64,000 nt of DNA from contig NZ_REFZ01000006.1 of NCBI RefSeq assembly GCF_003841465.1, positions 62,001 through 126,000 of the forward strand. Reading direction: 5' to 3'. Position 1 is the stretch's first letter. The number at the start of each line of letters is the position of its first letter. The notes under the pieces were generated by a model. It worked only from the letters and a program-made list of their open reading frames with translations. It ran no database searches and was not told where the DNA came from. The DNA comes from Natrarchaeobius oligotrophus. Its GTDB lineage: Archaea; Halobacteriota; Halobacteria; Halobacteriales; Natrialbaceae. The translations under genes and the position numbers were made by a program. Positions 1-7,994 of the stretch are shown here, piece by piece.

Positions 1-1
1 T

Positions 2-163
2 TCTGTGCTTATTTTTGGTTCAGTAGTAGGTGAACTAGTCAGCTGGCACCAAAGAGAGAGCAAAGTCGGAGAAGAACGTCAGCTTCGAGACCGAAACGGC
101 ACAACAGACACAATTGGATGTTATTTTCTAGACGGAACAGCGACAGAAATCCCACAGAACTGA
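2..163 (+). CDS. C-terminal end of a protein cut by the window edge
   Basis: An open frame runs from the left edge to a TGA at 161-163 and gives 53 residues. It begins with a short hydrophobic stretch (SVLIFGSVVGELV), which could be the end of a membrane segment, followed by a polar charged tail. Base composition is clearly richer in A and T than the neighbouring gene, so this may be an accessory or recently acquired gene. The family is not recognisable from this piece. The frame is chosen because the other two plus frames stop early. Confidence 0.45.
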   Translation, partial: SVLIFGSVVGELVSWHQRESKVGEERQLRDRNGTTDTIGCYFLDGTATEIPQN

Positions 164-363
164 TCTAACCGGAAGAAACACACCCGCTTGCCCAACGTAC
201 GTTGTCAATCGGGCGAGAGAGCACGCAGGGATGTTTGACGAGACGTACTCGGCCTACACTCGACTCGCCGCACTCACGAAATCGATTTTGAAGTCGAGAT
301 ACCTGATTGAAACCAGCTCGTTAGGGGTGGCCGTTAATCCGCTGGCTACCGTAGAACGCGGTA
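164..363. other. Intergenic region upstream of the FAD oxidoreductase
   Basis: No gene is seen here. Composition shifts from AT-rich at the left to the high GC typical of the rest of the window. The promoter of the gene starting at 364 must lie here, but I see no clear TATA box. Confidence 0.4.
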
Positions 364-1989
364 ATGACCACGGTTCTCGTGATCGGCGGGGGAATCGGCG
401 GCCTCACGGTCGCCCACGAACTCGCCGAGGACGGCGTCGACGTCACCGTCCTCGAGGCCACCGACCGTTTCGGCGGGAAGGCGCGCTCGATGCCGATCGA
501 CGACGGCCCAGCCCCGCTCCACGGCGAGCACGGCTTTCGGTTCTTCCCCGCGTTTTACCGCCACGTGGTGGAGACGATGGCGCGCATTCCCGACGGAAGC
601 GGTACCGTCGCGGACAACCTCGTCGAGACCGAGGCGACGCTGCTCGCGAGCACCACCGGTCCGGATCGGATCGCGGAGACGCGGACGCCCGACTCCGTTC
701 GGGGCTGGCTCGAGGCGCTCCGGCCGGCGTTTTCCGACGAGTTGCCGGCCCGCGACGTGCAGTTTCTGCTCGAGCGGCTGGCGTACCTGCTGACGTCCTG
801 CGAGCGCCGGCGGGAGGAGGAACTCGACGACGTCACCTGGTGGGAGTTCGCCGACGCCGAGAACCGCTCGCGGGCGTTTCGGAACCGTCTCGCGTCGACG
901 ACTCAGTCGCTCGTCGCGCTCAGGCCCCAGGCCGCCAGCGCCCGCACGATGGGGACGATCTACCTCCAGTTGCTGTTCGGCCAGCTCGATCCGACGCGGC
1001 CGACCGAGCGGGTGTTGAACGCGCCGACGAACGAGGCCTGGATCGACCCCTGGCTTCGCCACCTCGAGGCCCTCGGCGTCGACCTCCGTCCGAACACCGC
1101 CGCCCGCTCGCTCTCGTTCGATGGCCGCCGAATCGACGGCGTCGACCTCGCGGACGGAGCGACGCTTTCGGCCGACGAGTACGTCCTCGCCGTTCCGGTC
1201 GACGTCGCACCGACGTTCGTCACCCCCGATCTGGCCCGCGCCGCCCCCGAACTCGGCCGGATCGAGCGACTCGAGACGGCCTGGATGAACGGCATTCAGT
1301 TTTACCTCTCCGTCGACCTCGAGTTGAGCCCCGGCCACCAGGTGTACACCGACTCGCCGTGGGCGCTGACGTCGATCTCCCAGCGCCAGTTCTGGACCGG
1401 CTACGATATCGACGAGCGGGGGCCGGACGACGTCGCCGGCGTCCTCTCGGTGATCGCCTCCGACTGGACCACGCCCGGGATCGTGTACGACAAACCGGCC
1501 CGAGAGTGCACCCGCGAGGAGATCGCCACGGAGATCTGGGCGCAGCTCCGGGCGCACCTCCGCGGCGCGGAACCGCGGCTCACCGACGACGCGCTCGTCG
1601 ACTGGTTTCTCGATCCCGCGATCGTCGAGACCGACGACGGCGTCGAGAACCGATCGCCGCTTTTGATCAACACCGCCGGCTCGCTTCGCAACCGGCCGCC
1701 GGCCGACGTCGGCGTCGAGAACCTCACGCTTGCGGCCGACTACGTCCGCACGAACTCGGACCTCGCGTCGATGGAGTCCGCCAACGAAGCCGGCCGCCGC
1801 GCGGCGAACGCGATCCGACGACGCCACCGTATCCGTCCGAGCGCCAGGATCTGGAATCTCGAGGAGCCGGTCGTCTTCGAGCCGTTCAAGCGCGAGGACG
1901 GACTCCGTTACCGTCTCGGACTGCCCCACCCCGCGGAAGTGACCCAGTCGCTGCGCTCGATCACGGCTCGACTCGGCGGACGCCGATGA
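364..1989 (+). CDS. FAD-dependent oxidoreductase, hydroxysqualene dehydroxylase/carotenoid desaturase type
   Basis: A 541-residue flavoprotein of the amine-oxidase/phytoene-desaturase superfamily. The N-terminus has the dinucleotide-binding motif VLVIGGGIGGL (about residues 4-14), the acidic residue ending the second strand (LEA, about 30-32) and the GGKA segment that follows in desaturases. The C-terminus has the second FAD contact, NLTLAADYV followed by a SAN-AGRRAA helix (about 465-500). Haloarchaeal members are often annotated as hydroxysqualene dehydroxylase; the real substrate, an isoprenoid such as squalene or a carotenoid, cannot be read from sequence. The ATG was chosen because the Rossmann strand begins at residue 3. 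It stands alone, with no neighbouring carotenoid or hopanoid genes. Confidence 0.8.
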   Translation: MTTVLVIGGGIGGLTVAHELAEDGVDVTVLEATDRFGGKARSMPIDDGPAPLHGEHGFRFFPAFYRHVVETMARIPDGSGTVADNLVETEATLLASTTGPDRIAETRTPDSVRGWLEALRPAFSDELPARDVQFLLERLAYLLTSCERRREEELDDVTWWEFADAENRSRAFRNRLASTTQSLVALRPQAASARTMGTIYLQLLFGQLDPTRPTERVLNAPTNEAWIDPWLRHLEALGVDLRPNTAARSLSFDGRRIDGVDLADGATLSADEYVLAVPVDVAPTFVTPDLARAAPELGRIERLETAWMNGIQFYLSVDLELSPGHQVYTDSPWALTSISQRQFWTGYDIDERGPDDVAGVLSVIASDWTTPGIVYDKPARECTREEIATEIWAQLRAHLRGAEPRLTDDALVDWFLDPAIVETDDGVENRSPLLINTAGSLRNRPPADVGVENLTLAADYVRTNSDLASMESANEAGRRAANAIRRRHRIRPSARIWNLEEPVVFEPFKREDGLRYRLGLPHPAEVTQSLRSITARLGGRR

Positions 1990-2330
1990 GGAGGGAGGGA
2001 CCGACGCCGACGCGTGGCGGGATCGCCCGGACGAGTCGGCTCCTCGCTCTTTCCTCGAGCCGGCCGACCGACAGTTCGTCTCGTCTCGTACGACGCTGAA
2101 AGCGGCCGTCTCGAGCCAGGGCCGATGCTTCCGTTCGTGGAACCGTTCTGTCGAGCGGACGACGAACTTCACGACGTCGAACTCGGAAGTCGATACCAAC
2201 TGACTTCGGATAATCCACACCCCCAAATCGATACCCACCGTACCGTCGACCGGTGATCCGTTCCGGATAGGAACCCGAATCGCCGGTGTGAACCACGCGG
2301 TGCCTTCGCGTCGCCGTTTTTTTGGACGGT
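1990..2330. other. Gene-free stretch between convergent genes
   Basis: Overlapping open frames exist on both strands, but none has a plausible protein composition; they look like GC-rich shadow frames. The only signal is a run of seven T at 2317-2323 after a GC-rich segment. Confidence 0.4.
2317..2323 (+). terminator. Possible T-run terminator
   Basis: Seven consecutive T on the plus strand, preceded by a GC-rich segment. Haloarchaeal termination often uses such runs. It lies about 330 nt after the oxidoreductase gene and just before the end of the convergent Usp gene, so assignment to the oxidoreductase transcript is tentative. Confidence 0.3.
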
Positions 2331-3203
2331 CTACCGAACGAGCGATTCGATACGATCGCGGCTTCGTCGCCAGAGCGTCCTCGAGACGGGTTCGGTTCGC
2401 TTTACCATGACGACCCCGCCATCTGCCTCGCGGGCGATCGCCTCCGGAACGTCGCCGACGAGCGTTCGTCGAAAGAGGCCGCTCTCTGCGGCACCCAGAA
2501 CCGTGGCGTCGTGACGTTCGGTCCGATCGACGATCGTGTCCACGATCGGCCCCTCGAGGACGGTCTCCTCGACGGAATCGACGGCTCCGAGTCGCGGAGA
2601 CGTTCCCGTGAGCAGGTCTCGAGCGCCGGCCACCGTCTCCTCGTCTCGATCGGGAACGACCGTGAGGAGTTCGACGCTCGCGTCGTGAGCGCGCGCGATC
2701 GATCCGGCGATCGACGCGGCGAGTTCGGTGTGGGGGCCGCCGGCGACCGGAACCAGTACCGACGACACCGACCCCCGATCGCGGTCGATCCGTTCGACCA
2801 GCACGTCACACGGCGCGTCGTCGAGGACGGCGTCGATGTGGCTCCCGAGGACGACGTCCCGCCGCCGCGGACGACCGCGCCAGCCGAGCAGAATTGCCTC
2901 GACGTTCGCGTCCGCCGCGACGCTGCAGACGCCGTTTGCGACGCTCCGACCGAACCGGATCCGACCGGTCGCTTCCACCCCGTAACCGCGAATCCGATCG
3001 ACCGCGTCGTAAACGAGGTCTTCGTCCGCCTCCGTCTCGAGCAACCGACTCGCCTGCGCGAGCGACAGTTGCATCGGCACCGTGATCACGGTGAGCACGA
3101 CGATCTCGAGGTCGCGATCGTGGGCGAGGTCGACAGCGGTGTCGAGCAGCCGGTCGGCGGTCTCCGGGTTCGCGATCGGAACGAGGAGGCGATCGCCTGT
3201 CAT
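2331..3203 (-). CDS. Universal stress protein, two tandem Usp domains
   Basis: A 290-residue protein made of two UspA-type domains, about residues 1-140 and 145-285. Each begins with a LLVPIA or VLVPVAGG strand. The ATP-loop glycines that usually end the domain (GxxGS) are only partly kept: the first copy has ILLGWRG...VVLGSHIDAVL and the second has VLGAAESG. Usp proteins bind nucleotides and protect cells under stress; tandem forms are common in haloarchaea. No transmembrane segment is present, so it is not the transporter-fused type. A TATA-like box about 28 nt upstream suggests a leaderless transcript. Confidence 0.85.
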   Translation of the reverse strand: MTGDRLLVPIANPETADRLLDTAVDLAHDRDLEIVVLTVITVPMQLSLAQASRLLETEADEDLVYDAVDRIRGYGVEATGRIRFGRSVANGVCSVAADANVEAILLGWRGRPRRRDVVLGSHIDAVLDDAPCDVLVERIDRDRGSVSSVLVPVAGGPHTELAASIAGSIARAHDASVELLTVVPDRDEETVAGARDLLTGTSPRLGAVDSVEETVLEGPIVDTIVDRTERHDATVLGAAESGLFRRTLVGDVPEAIAREADGGVVMVKRTEPVSRTLWRRSRDRIESLVR

Positions 3204-3225
3204 CGACGTCGACTATCACGTCGCC

Positions 3226-3235
3226 CAATATAAGT
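3226..3235 (-). promoter_or_regulatory. TATA box of the tandem Usp gene
   Basis: On the minus strand this reads acttatattg. It lies 23-32 nt before the ATG at 3203, the spacing expected for a haloarchaeal leaderless promoter. Confidence 0.5.
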
Positions 3236-3315
3236 TCGGGGCCGGCCGTCGAATCGGTGAAAGAGTCGTTTTAGCTTGGCCAACGGGTATGACGTCGTCG
3301 GTCGAACGTCGGTGT

Positions 3316-4092
3316 ATGGATCGACGACAGTTCCTCGCCGCATCGACCGCCGGTCTCGTCGCGACGACGGCCGGCTGTATGGACACCGTTCTCGGAACCG
3401 ACTCGAACCCGGATCCCGACGGTCGAATCACCGGTGCGGCGTCCGACGGCTCGACGGAGCGAACGATCGAGGTACGCGCAAACGGACAGGTCGAGACCGA
3501 ACCCGACGAGGCGAGACTCAGAGTCGGCGTCGAAGCGACCGGCGACAGCCCCGACGAGGTCGAAACGGAACTCGCGGAACGAGCCGAGGACATCCGGAAC
3601 GCACTCGACGAACTCGGGGTTCCGGACGACGACGTCGAATCCGGTCGGTACAGCATCCGGCCCGAACGAAACGGCAGTCGATACGAGGGCACGCACACCT
3701 TCCAGATCCGCCTGGAGGACGTCGACCGCGTCGGGGAGGTCGTCGACGCGGTCACCGAAGCCGGTGCCGACGACGTCGGTCGGATCAGCTTCGGATTGAG
3801 CGACGAAAAACGGGCCGAGTTCCGAAACGAAGCGCTCGACCACGCCCTCGAGAACGCCGACGAGGAAGCGAGACACATCGCGGACAACCGCGGCGTCTCG
3901 ATCACCGGTACGAAATCGGTGTCGACGAGAAACGTCGACGTCGTGCCGGTCCGGGCGGAGACGAGCGACGTCGCCGCGGAAGCGGACGTGGACGTAGCGG
4001 ACGACGCGGGACCGAGCACCGAGATCGACTCCGGACTCGTCACCGTGACCGCGTCCGTCGAGGTCGTCTACGGTTTCGAGGACACCGGGTGA
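3316..4092 (+). CDS. SIMPL-domain (DUF541) lipoprotein with Tat signal
   Basis: A 258-residue exported protein. The start is placed at the ATG that opens a Tat signal (MDRRQFLAAST) ending in a lipobox AGC at about residues 20-22, so it is probably a lipid-anchored cell-surface protein. Residues about 50-255 form a SIMPL/DUF541 domain: an opening strand TIEVRANGQVETEPDEARL, paired segments for odd and even exponents of the pseudo-repeat, and a closing VTVTASVEVVYGF strand. Members are periplasmic or surface proteins of unclear biochemistry. An upstream frame extension to 3082 is rejected because it would bury the signal peptide. Confidence 0.88.
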   Translation: MDRRQFLAASTAGLVATTAGCMDTVLGTDSNPDPDGRITGAASDGSTERTIEVRANGQVETEPDEARLRVGVEATGDSPDEVETELAERAEDIRNALDELGVPDDDVESGRYSIRPERNGSRYEGTHTFQIRLEDVDRVGEVVDAVTEAGADDVGRISFGLSDEKRAEFRNEALDHALENADEEARHIADNRGVSITGTKSVSTRNVDVVPVRAETSDVAAEADVDVADDAGPSTEIDSGLVTVTASVEVVYGFEDTG

Positions 4093-4167
4093 GTTCGAAC
4101 GCCGGACGTCCCGGTCGTTCGACGAGTCGGGAGAACCCGACCGAAGCGGCGGTCGACGCCGGCTCGA

Positions 4168-4824
4168 TCAAAACGAGATCGTCGTCATTTCGTCGTCCGC
4201 CGACGGCCCCGCAAGCGAGAGCGTCGCCCGATCGGGTTCGGTTTCTTCGACGTCGATCCGCGCGCTGAACGACGTCTCCATCCCCGCGACCATACTGCGG
4301 ACGTCGGTCTCGAGTTCCGCACTCGTATCGAGCGCACGGACGCCGATCCCGTCGTCGCGACGGAGCTGCGTCAGGAAGTTCGTGTTGAGAAATCGGTAGA
4401 CCGAACGGGTGTCGTCCACCTCGCGACAGATCGACGAACAGAGGAAGATGCCGGCGCGGAACCGACGGGCCGACTGCTGGCTCGAGGCGAGGAGGCTCGA
4501 AAACTCCATTCCCAGACCCGTCAGGTCGCCGATGTCGTCGACGACCGTGATCTCGTCGCCGCCTTCGGGTCCCTCACAGGTGAGCACCCAGGAACGGTTT
4601 CCGGACTCCGATTTCTCACGCTCGAGCGACCGTTGAACGGTGCGTCCGTCGACATCCGTCGAGAGGACGATGCTGCGCCTTTCCGAATCCGCCGCCACCA
4701 ACCGGGCGAACACCGTTCTGGGCGCCGTGGTGTCGTCTCCCGTCAACAGGATCGACGTGCCGTTTTCGACGTTCTCGATCGGTAGCGATTCGACGGCGAA
4801 CCCCTCCGAGTCGGAGAGACTCAT
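4168..4824 (-). CDS. DUF7504 family protein (haloarchaeal RecA-like signalling protein)
   Basis: A 218-residue protein. The N-terminal part has a strand-loop (TSILLTGDDT, about 22-31) where RecA-like relatives bind nucleotide, but no proper Walker A GKT is present. The middle has the family hallmark in which Ser/Arg-containing helices (SVYRFLNTNFLTQL, about 140-153) precede a VRALD strand. The family is restricted to haloarchaea and usually sits with sensory GAF/PAS or HalX proteins. That fits here: the start codon overlaps (ATGA) the stop of a GAF-domain remnant immediately upstream, so it was translated from a shared mRNA. Confidence 0.6.
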   Translation of the reverse strand: MSLSDSEGFAVESLPIENVENGTSILLTGDDTTAPRTVFARLVAADSERRSIVLSTDVDGRTVQRSLEREKSESGNRSWVLTCEGPEGGDEITVVDDIGDLTGLGMEFSSLLASSQQSARRFRAGIFLCSSICREVDDTRSVYRFLNTNFLTQLRRDDGIGVRALDTSAELETDVRSMVAGMETSFSARIDVEETEPDRATLSLAGPSADDEMTTISF

Positions 4825-5102
4825 CTCCCCACCTCGGCAGTGGCGTTCTCGAGGACGGTCTGGTGAAGCTCGAGAATCTCCATCGCCGTCTCCGCGTACT
4901 GTTGGAGCAGTCGCCGTTCCTCGGCCGTGTACGTCCTCGGTTCGTGATCCAGTACGCAGACCTGGCCGATCACCTGCCCGTTCGGTGCGGTCATGTTCGC
5001 CCCCGCGTAGGAGACGATCGCCAGATTTTCTAGCTGTTCGTTCTCGCTGAACCGCTTGTCGTCCGCGATGTCCTCATTCGTCCCAGACGAGCGCCGCGTC
5101 TC
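4821..5102 (-). pseudogene. N-terminally truncated GAF-domain gene remnant
   Basis: An open frame of 93 residues with no start codon before mid-domain. It encodes the second half of a GAF sensor domain: DIADDKRFSENEQLENLAIV, then YAGANMTAPNGQVIGQVCVL, then the closing helix AEERRLLQQYAETAMEILEL. The upstream frame is closed by TAA at 5103-5105, and nothing resembling the first half of a GAF or a kinase lies before it. The TGA overlaps the ATG of the DUF7504 gene, a translational-coupling layout. This is probably the tail of a deleted two-component or light/redox sensor. Confidence 0.7.
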
Positions 5103-5289
5103 TTACATACGATTTTCCCAATCACCAGATCGAATCTGATCGGTGTATGACTGGTCCGTTCACCGCAGCGACGTCGATCGGTGGTGAGAGCCGAACGCGA
5201 AAGAACGAACTGCGGCGGGAAACCGATCGTGAGAAGCGATGACGTTGGAACGGGACGAATCTGTCGAACCCGGATCGGGACGGTACCGA
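5103..5289. other. Non-coding stretch between the GAF remnant and carA
   Basis: No feature is recognised. This may be where the 5' part of the GAF gene was lost. Confidence 0.3.
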
Positions 5290-6366
5290 CTAGTCGTCGG
5301 CCGGAACCGCGGTGGTTTTCTGTGCGGGAACCATCGCGAGGACGTCGTCGAAGAAGTCGAGGGTGTCCTCCGGACCCGGGTTGGCTTCGGGGTGGTACTG
5401 GCGCGTGATGACGTCGTACTCGAGGCCGTCGAGACCCTCCGGCGTATCGTCGTTGACGTTGATCTGAGTGACTTCGAGGTGGTCTCCCGGATCGTCGACG
5501 GTGTAGCCGTGATTCTGCGTCGTCATCACGACCCGGCCGGACTCGAGGTCGAGGACCGGCTGGTTGACCCCGCGGTGGCCGAAGGCCATCTTCTCGGTCG
5601 TGCCGCCGAGGGCCTCCGCGACGATCTGCTGGCCGAGACAGATACCCGCGACGGGGGTGTCCTCGACGAACGCCCGGACGAGCGAGATCGCTTCTTCGTA
5701 GTTGGCGGGGTCGCCGGGGCCGTTCGAGATGAACAGGACGTCCGGGTCGATCGCGTCGACGTCGGCTTCGCTCGCGTCGTACGGCAGGACGTGGACGGTC
5801 GCGTCGCGAGCCAGCAGCGAGTCGACGATCGATCCCTTCGCTCCGCAGTCGACGAGCGCGACGTCGGGGCCGGCGTTATCCGCACCGTGAACGACCGGCT
5901 CCTCGACGCTGACCTGCGCGCCGATGTCGGTGTGCTCGCTCATCGTCTTGCACTGTTCGAGTTGCTCGAGCGCGTCCTCCTCGGTGACGTCCTCGCCGAC
6001 GGCGATACCGCACTTCATCGCGCCGCCGTCGCGGATGTCGGTGACGATCTCCCGGGTGTCGAGGTGATCGACGGCGGGAACCCCCTCGCTCTCGAGCCAC
6101 GCGACGACTTCGTCGGTGAACTCCTTTGCAAGCGCCGCGCGGGGGTGGACGCGGTCGTCTTCGAACCGTTCTTCCCGGACGCCGTAGTTTCCGATCAACG
6201 GGTACGAGAACGTCAGCACCTGCTCCTCGTAAGAGGGGTCGGTCAGACTCTCCTCGTAGCCGGTGTAGGCCGTCGTGAAAACCAGTTCGCCACGAGCCGT
6301 CCCCGGTGAACGACCACGCCCCTCGATCACGTGGCCGCCCTCCAGTGCAACGTAGGCCGCTGTCAT
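5290..6366 (-). CDS. carA: Carbamoyl-phosphate synthase small (glutaminase) subunit
   Basis: A 358-residue protein of normal CarA length. The N-terminal small-subunit domain spans about residues 1-135 (ALEGGHVIEGRG; TAYTGYEESLTDPSY). A class I glutamine amidotransferase domain follows from about 168, with the nucleophile elbow GICLGQQ (Cys about 243) and a catalytic HPEANPGPED near the C-terminus. It supplies ammonia from glutamine to CarB for carbamoyl phosphate, feeding pyrimidine and arginine synthesis. carB is not in the window. The gene is divergent from an Lrp-type regulator, with a palindrome between them. Confidence 0.97.
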   Translation of the reverse strand: MTAAYVALEGGHVIEGRGRSPGTARGELVFTTAYTGYEESLTDPSYEEQVLTFSYPLIGNYGVREERFEDDRVHPRAALAKEFTDEVVAWLESEGVPAVDHLDTREIVTDIRDGGAMKCGIAVGEDVTEEDALEQLEQCKTMSEHTDIGAQVSVEEPVVHGADNAGPDVALVDCGAKGSIVDSLLARDATVHVLPYDASEADVDAIDPDVLFISNGPGDPANYEEAISLVRAFVEDTPVAGICLGQQIVAEALGGTTEKMAFGHRGVNQPVLDLESGRVVMTTQNHGYTVDDPGDHLEVTQINVNDDTPEGLDGLEYDVITRQYHPEANPGPEDTLDFFDDVLAMVPAQKTTAVPADD

Positions 6367-6417
6367 TACGATCTACGTATTGGTCACACCCTCATAAGTG
6401 TTGTCTTCGAAGCTGAG

Positions 6418-6432
6418 TTACGAAATTCGTAA
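6418..6432. promoter_or_regulatory. 15-bp perfect palindrome in the carA-lrp divergent promoter
   Basis: TTACGAAATTCGTAA: two 7-nt arms around one A. It lies about 37 nt before the Lrp-family ATG and 52 nt before the carA ATG. Lrp/AsnC regulators bind palindromic sites of about 13-15 bp and commonly control their own and divergent genes, so this is the likely operator. Confidence 0.6.
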
Positions 6433-6468
6433 TCGGTAAGTGGACCGTCCGCGTACCCTCCGATCTCC

Positions 6469-6882
6469 ATGGACGACCTGGACCGACAGATCCTCGATAT
6501 CCTCCGGCGAGACGCCAGAACGCCCTACACCGAGATCGCAGACGAGGTCGGAACGAGCGAGGGTACCGTCCGCAACCGCGTCGAGCGGATGATGGACGAC
6601 GAGATCATCGAACGGTTTACGATCTCGACGCGCACCGGGAACGTCAAGGCGATGGTCGAGATCGGCGTCGCCGTCGACGTCGACACGAAAGCGGTCTCCG
6701 AGCGAATGGCCGGCTGGGAGGAGGTCGACTTCGTCTGGATGGTCTCCGGCGAACAGGACATCGTCCTCGTCGTCGACGCCACGGACACCCGCGGCGTGAA
6801 CGACCTCATCACGCAGGCTCGAGACCAGGAGGAGGTCGTCAGCACGAAGACGCGGCTGATCCTCGACGAAGAGCTCGGGTAA
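6469..6882 (+). CDS. Lrp/AsnC family transcriptional regulator
   Basis: A 137-residue protein. The N-terminal winged helix spans about residues 1-50 (LDRQILDILRRDARTPYTEIA, then GTSEGTVRNRVERM as the recognition helix). The RAM effector-binding domain follows (about 65-135: VEIGVAVDVDT; a central GEQDIVLVVDA strand). Such regulators form dimers or octamers and bind amino acids. Divergence from carA with a palindrome between them suggests control of carbamoyl phosphate synthesis by an amino acid such as glutamine or arginine, plus autoregulation. This is inference. Confidence 0.93.
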   Translation: MDDLDRQILDILRRDARTPYTEIADEVGTSEGTVRNRVERMMDDEIIERFTISTRTGNVKAMVEIGVAVDVDTKAVSERMAGWEEVDFVWMVSGEQDIVLVVDATDTRGVNDLITQARDQEEVVSTKTRLILDEELG

Positions 6883-7229
6883 ACGGAACAGCGGTCCCGA
6901 CGCGACCGGACAATCGGCGTCGAGCACCCCGGACCTCGAGGATCGGACGGTCGGCCATCGGGCGTTCCCGGAGTCGATTCGATCGTTCTGGCGCGTGCTG
7001 GTTCGCGCCGAGTGACGAACGAGGTTCGAGTCGACGCTCTATCTCGCGGTGATCGACCCCGATCGCTTCGATCCCGCAGTTGGCCTCGTGGGAGTCGGCG
7101 CGCTGTCGTGGGGCGCAATCGTCGTCTCGAGTTTCGACCTCCTCTAGCGGGACGCCCCGAGGGGGTGATAGAACGGACGGGACAGTCGATACACCGGACC
7201 GTCAGCCCCCTCACGAGGAGCTAGACGGC
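6883..7229. other. Gene-free stretch with a possible membrane-protein remnant
   Basis: A plus-strand frame open from 7016 to a TAG at 7145-7147 ends in a hydrophobic stretch (VGLVGVGALSWGAIVVSS) resembling a membrane-protein tail, but it has no ATG and an in-frame TGA at 7013. It may be the eroded end of a small membrane protein or chance. The rest holds nothing I can support. Confidence 0.25.
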
Positions 7230-7940
7230 TCACGACTCCTCGCCAGGGGGCGAGCCGACGCCGGGCGACGGCCGCTCGAGGGCGTCGATCACTCGCTTTC
7301 GGCGGTGGATCGTCCGGTAGCCGCGGCGAAGCAGTCGATCGACACCGGAACTGGCGACCCGCGCGCCCACCCTGCCGTCGCGGATCGCCTCGACGACCGC
7401 CGTGGGGGTGAGTCGGTCGGCGTCGACGACCGTGTACGCCCGGCCCACCTCGAACGGGTAGTGGGCGTCGCTGCCGCCGACGAGCGGAAGACCGCGGCTC
7501 TCCGCGAGCTCCTCGACGAGCGGCCTCGAGCGGGGGTGTTTGCCGTTGATCTCGATCGCGTCGAACGGCACGTCCTCGAGTTCTCTCACCGTGCTGTTGC
7601 GAAACGGGTGTGCGACGATCGCCGCACAGTCGCGGTCGTGGGCGAGCCCGACCGCCTCGTCGGGGGTGAGCGCGCCGGGTTTCGTGGCGGCGGGCGGGTC
7701 GGGTCCGACGACGAGGACGTGACCGCGATCGGTCGTGATCTCGATCCCCGGAAGCGTTTCGATCGGCCCCGGCGGCTCGAGGGGGGTGTAGTAATCGTGG
7801 TTGGTCGTCGCCACGCCGTCGAGGCCCCGCCGGTCGGCCGCCGCCGCGAGCAACCGAACGCCGAGGGGGTCGAATCGGTCTCCGAGTTCGTCGCGTCCGT
7901 GGAAGAAGCGCGTGTGCGCGTGGAGGTCGACGTTGTACAC
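7230..7940 (-). CDS. PHP-domain metal-dependent phosphoesterase
   Basis: A 236-residue protein with the PHP metal-site motifs in order: DLHAHTRFF (about 4-12), TNHDYY (about 46-51), an EIT strand (about 67), a central VAHPFR (about 109-114), and GGSDAHYP (about 153-160). These ligands bind a trinuclear metal centre. Stand-alone PHP proteins of this type hydrolyse nucleoside bisphosphates or oligonucleotide ends. The start is a GTG at 7940, directly before the YNVDLHAH strand; the frame stays open far upstream, but that part is GC-rich shadow. It is divergent from the lipid-kinase gene at 7995 with only 54 bp between. Confidence 0.85.
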   Translation of the reverse strand: MYNVDLHAHTRFFHGRDELGDRFDPLGVRLLAAAADRRGLDGVATTNHDYYTPLEPPGPIETLPGIEITTDRGHVLVVGPDPPAATKPGALTPDEAVGLAHDRDCAAIVAHPFRNSTVRELEDVPFDAIEINGKHPRSRPLVEELAESRGLPLVGGSDAHYPFEVGRAYTVVDADRLTPTAVVEAIRDGRVGARVASSGVDRLLRRGYRTIHRRKRVIDALERPSPGVGSPPGEES

Positions 7941-7994
7941 GGGAGTGCATACGCCGGGACGGTGCTTTTGCGCTGGGCCGGCGTATCCAGCGGT

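Noticed and set aside
231-2238. Long open frames on both strands over the FAD oxidoreductase gene
   Set aside because: They are shadows of the real gene: composition is extremely Arg/Pro/Ser-rich and no domain is recognisable.
5239-6309. 356-codon plus-strand frame antisense to carA
   Set aside because: The minus-strand carA product has full motifs; the plus frame is the complement of acidic coding sequence.
7080-7994. Upstream extension of the lipid-kinase frame
   Set aside because: It runs antisense across the PHP gene; the kinase fold starts a few residues after ATG 7995.
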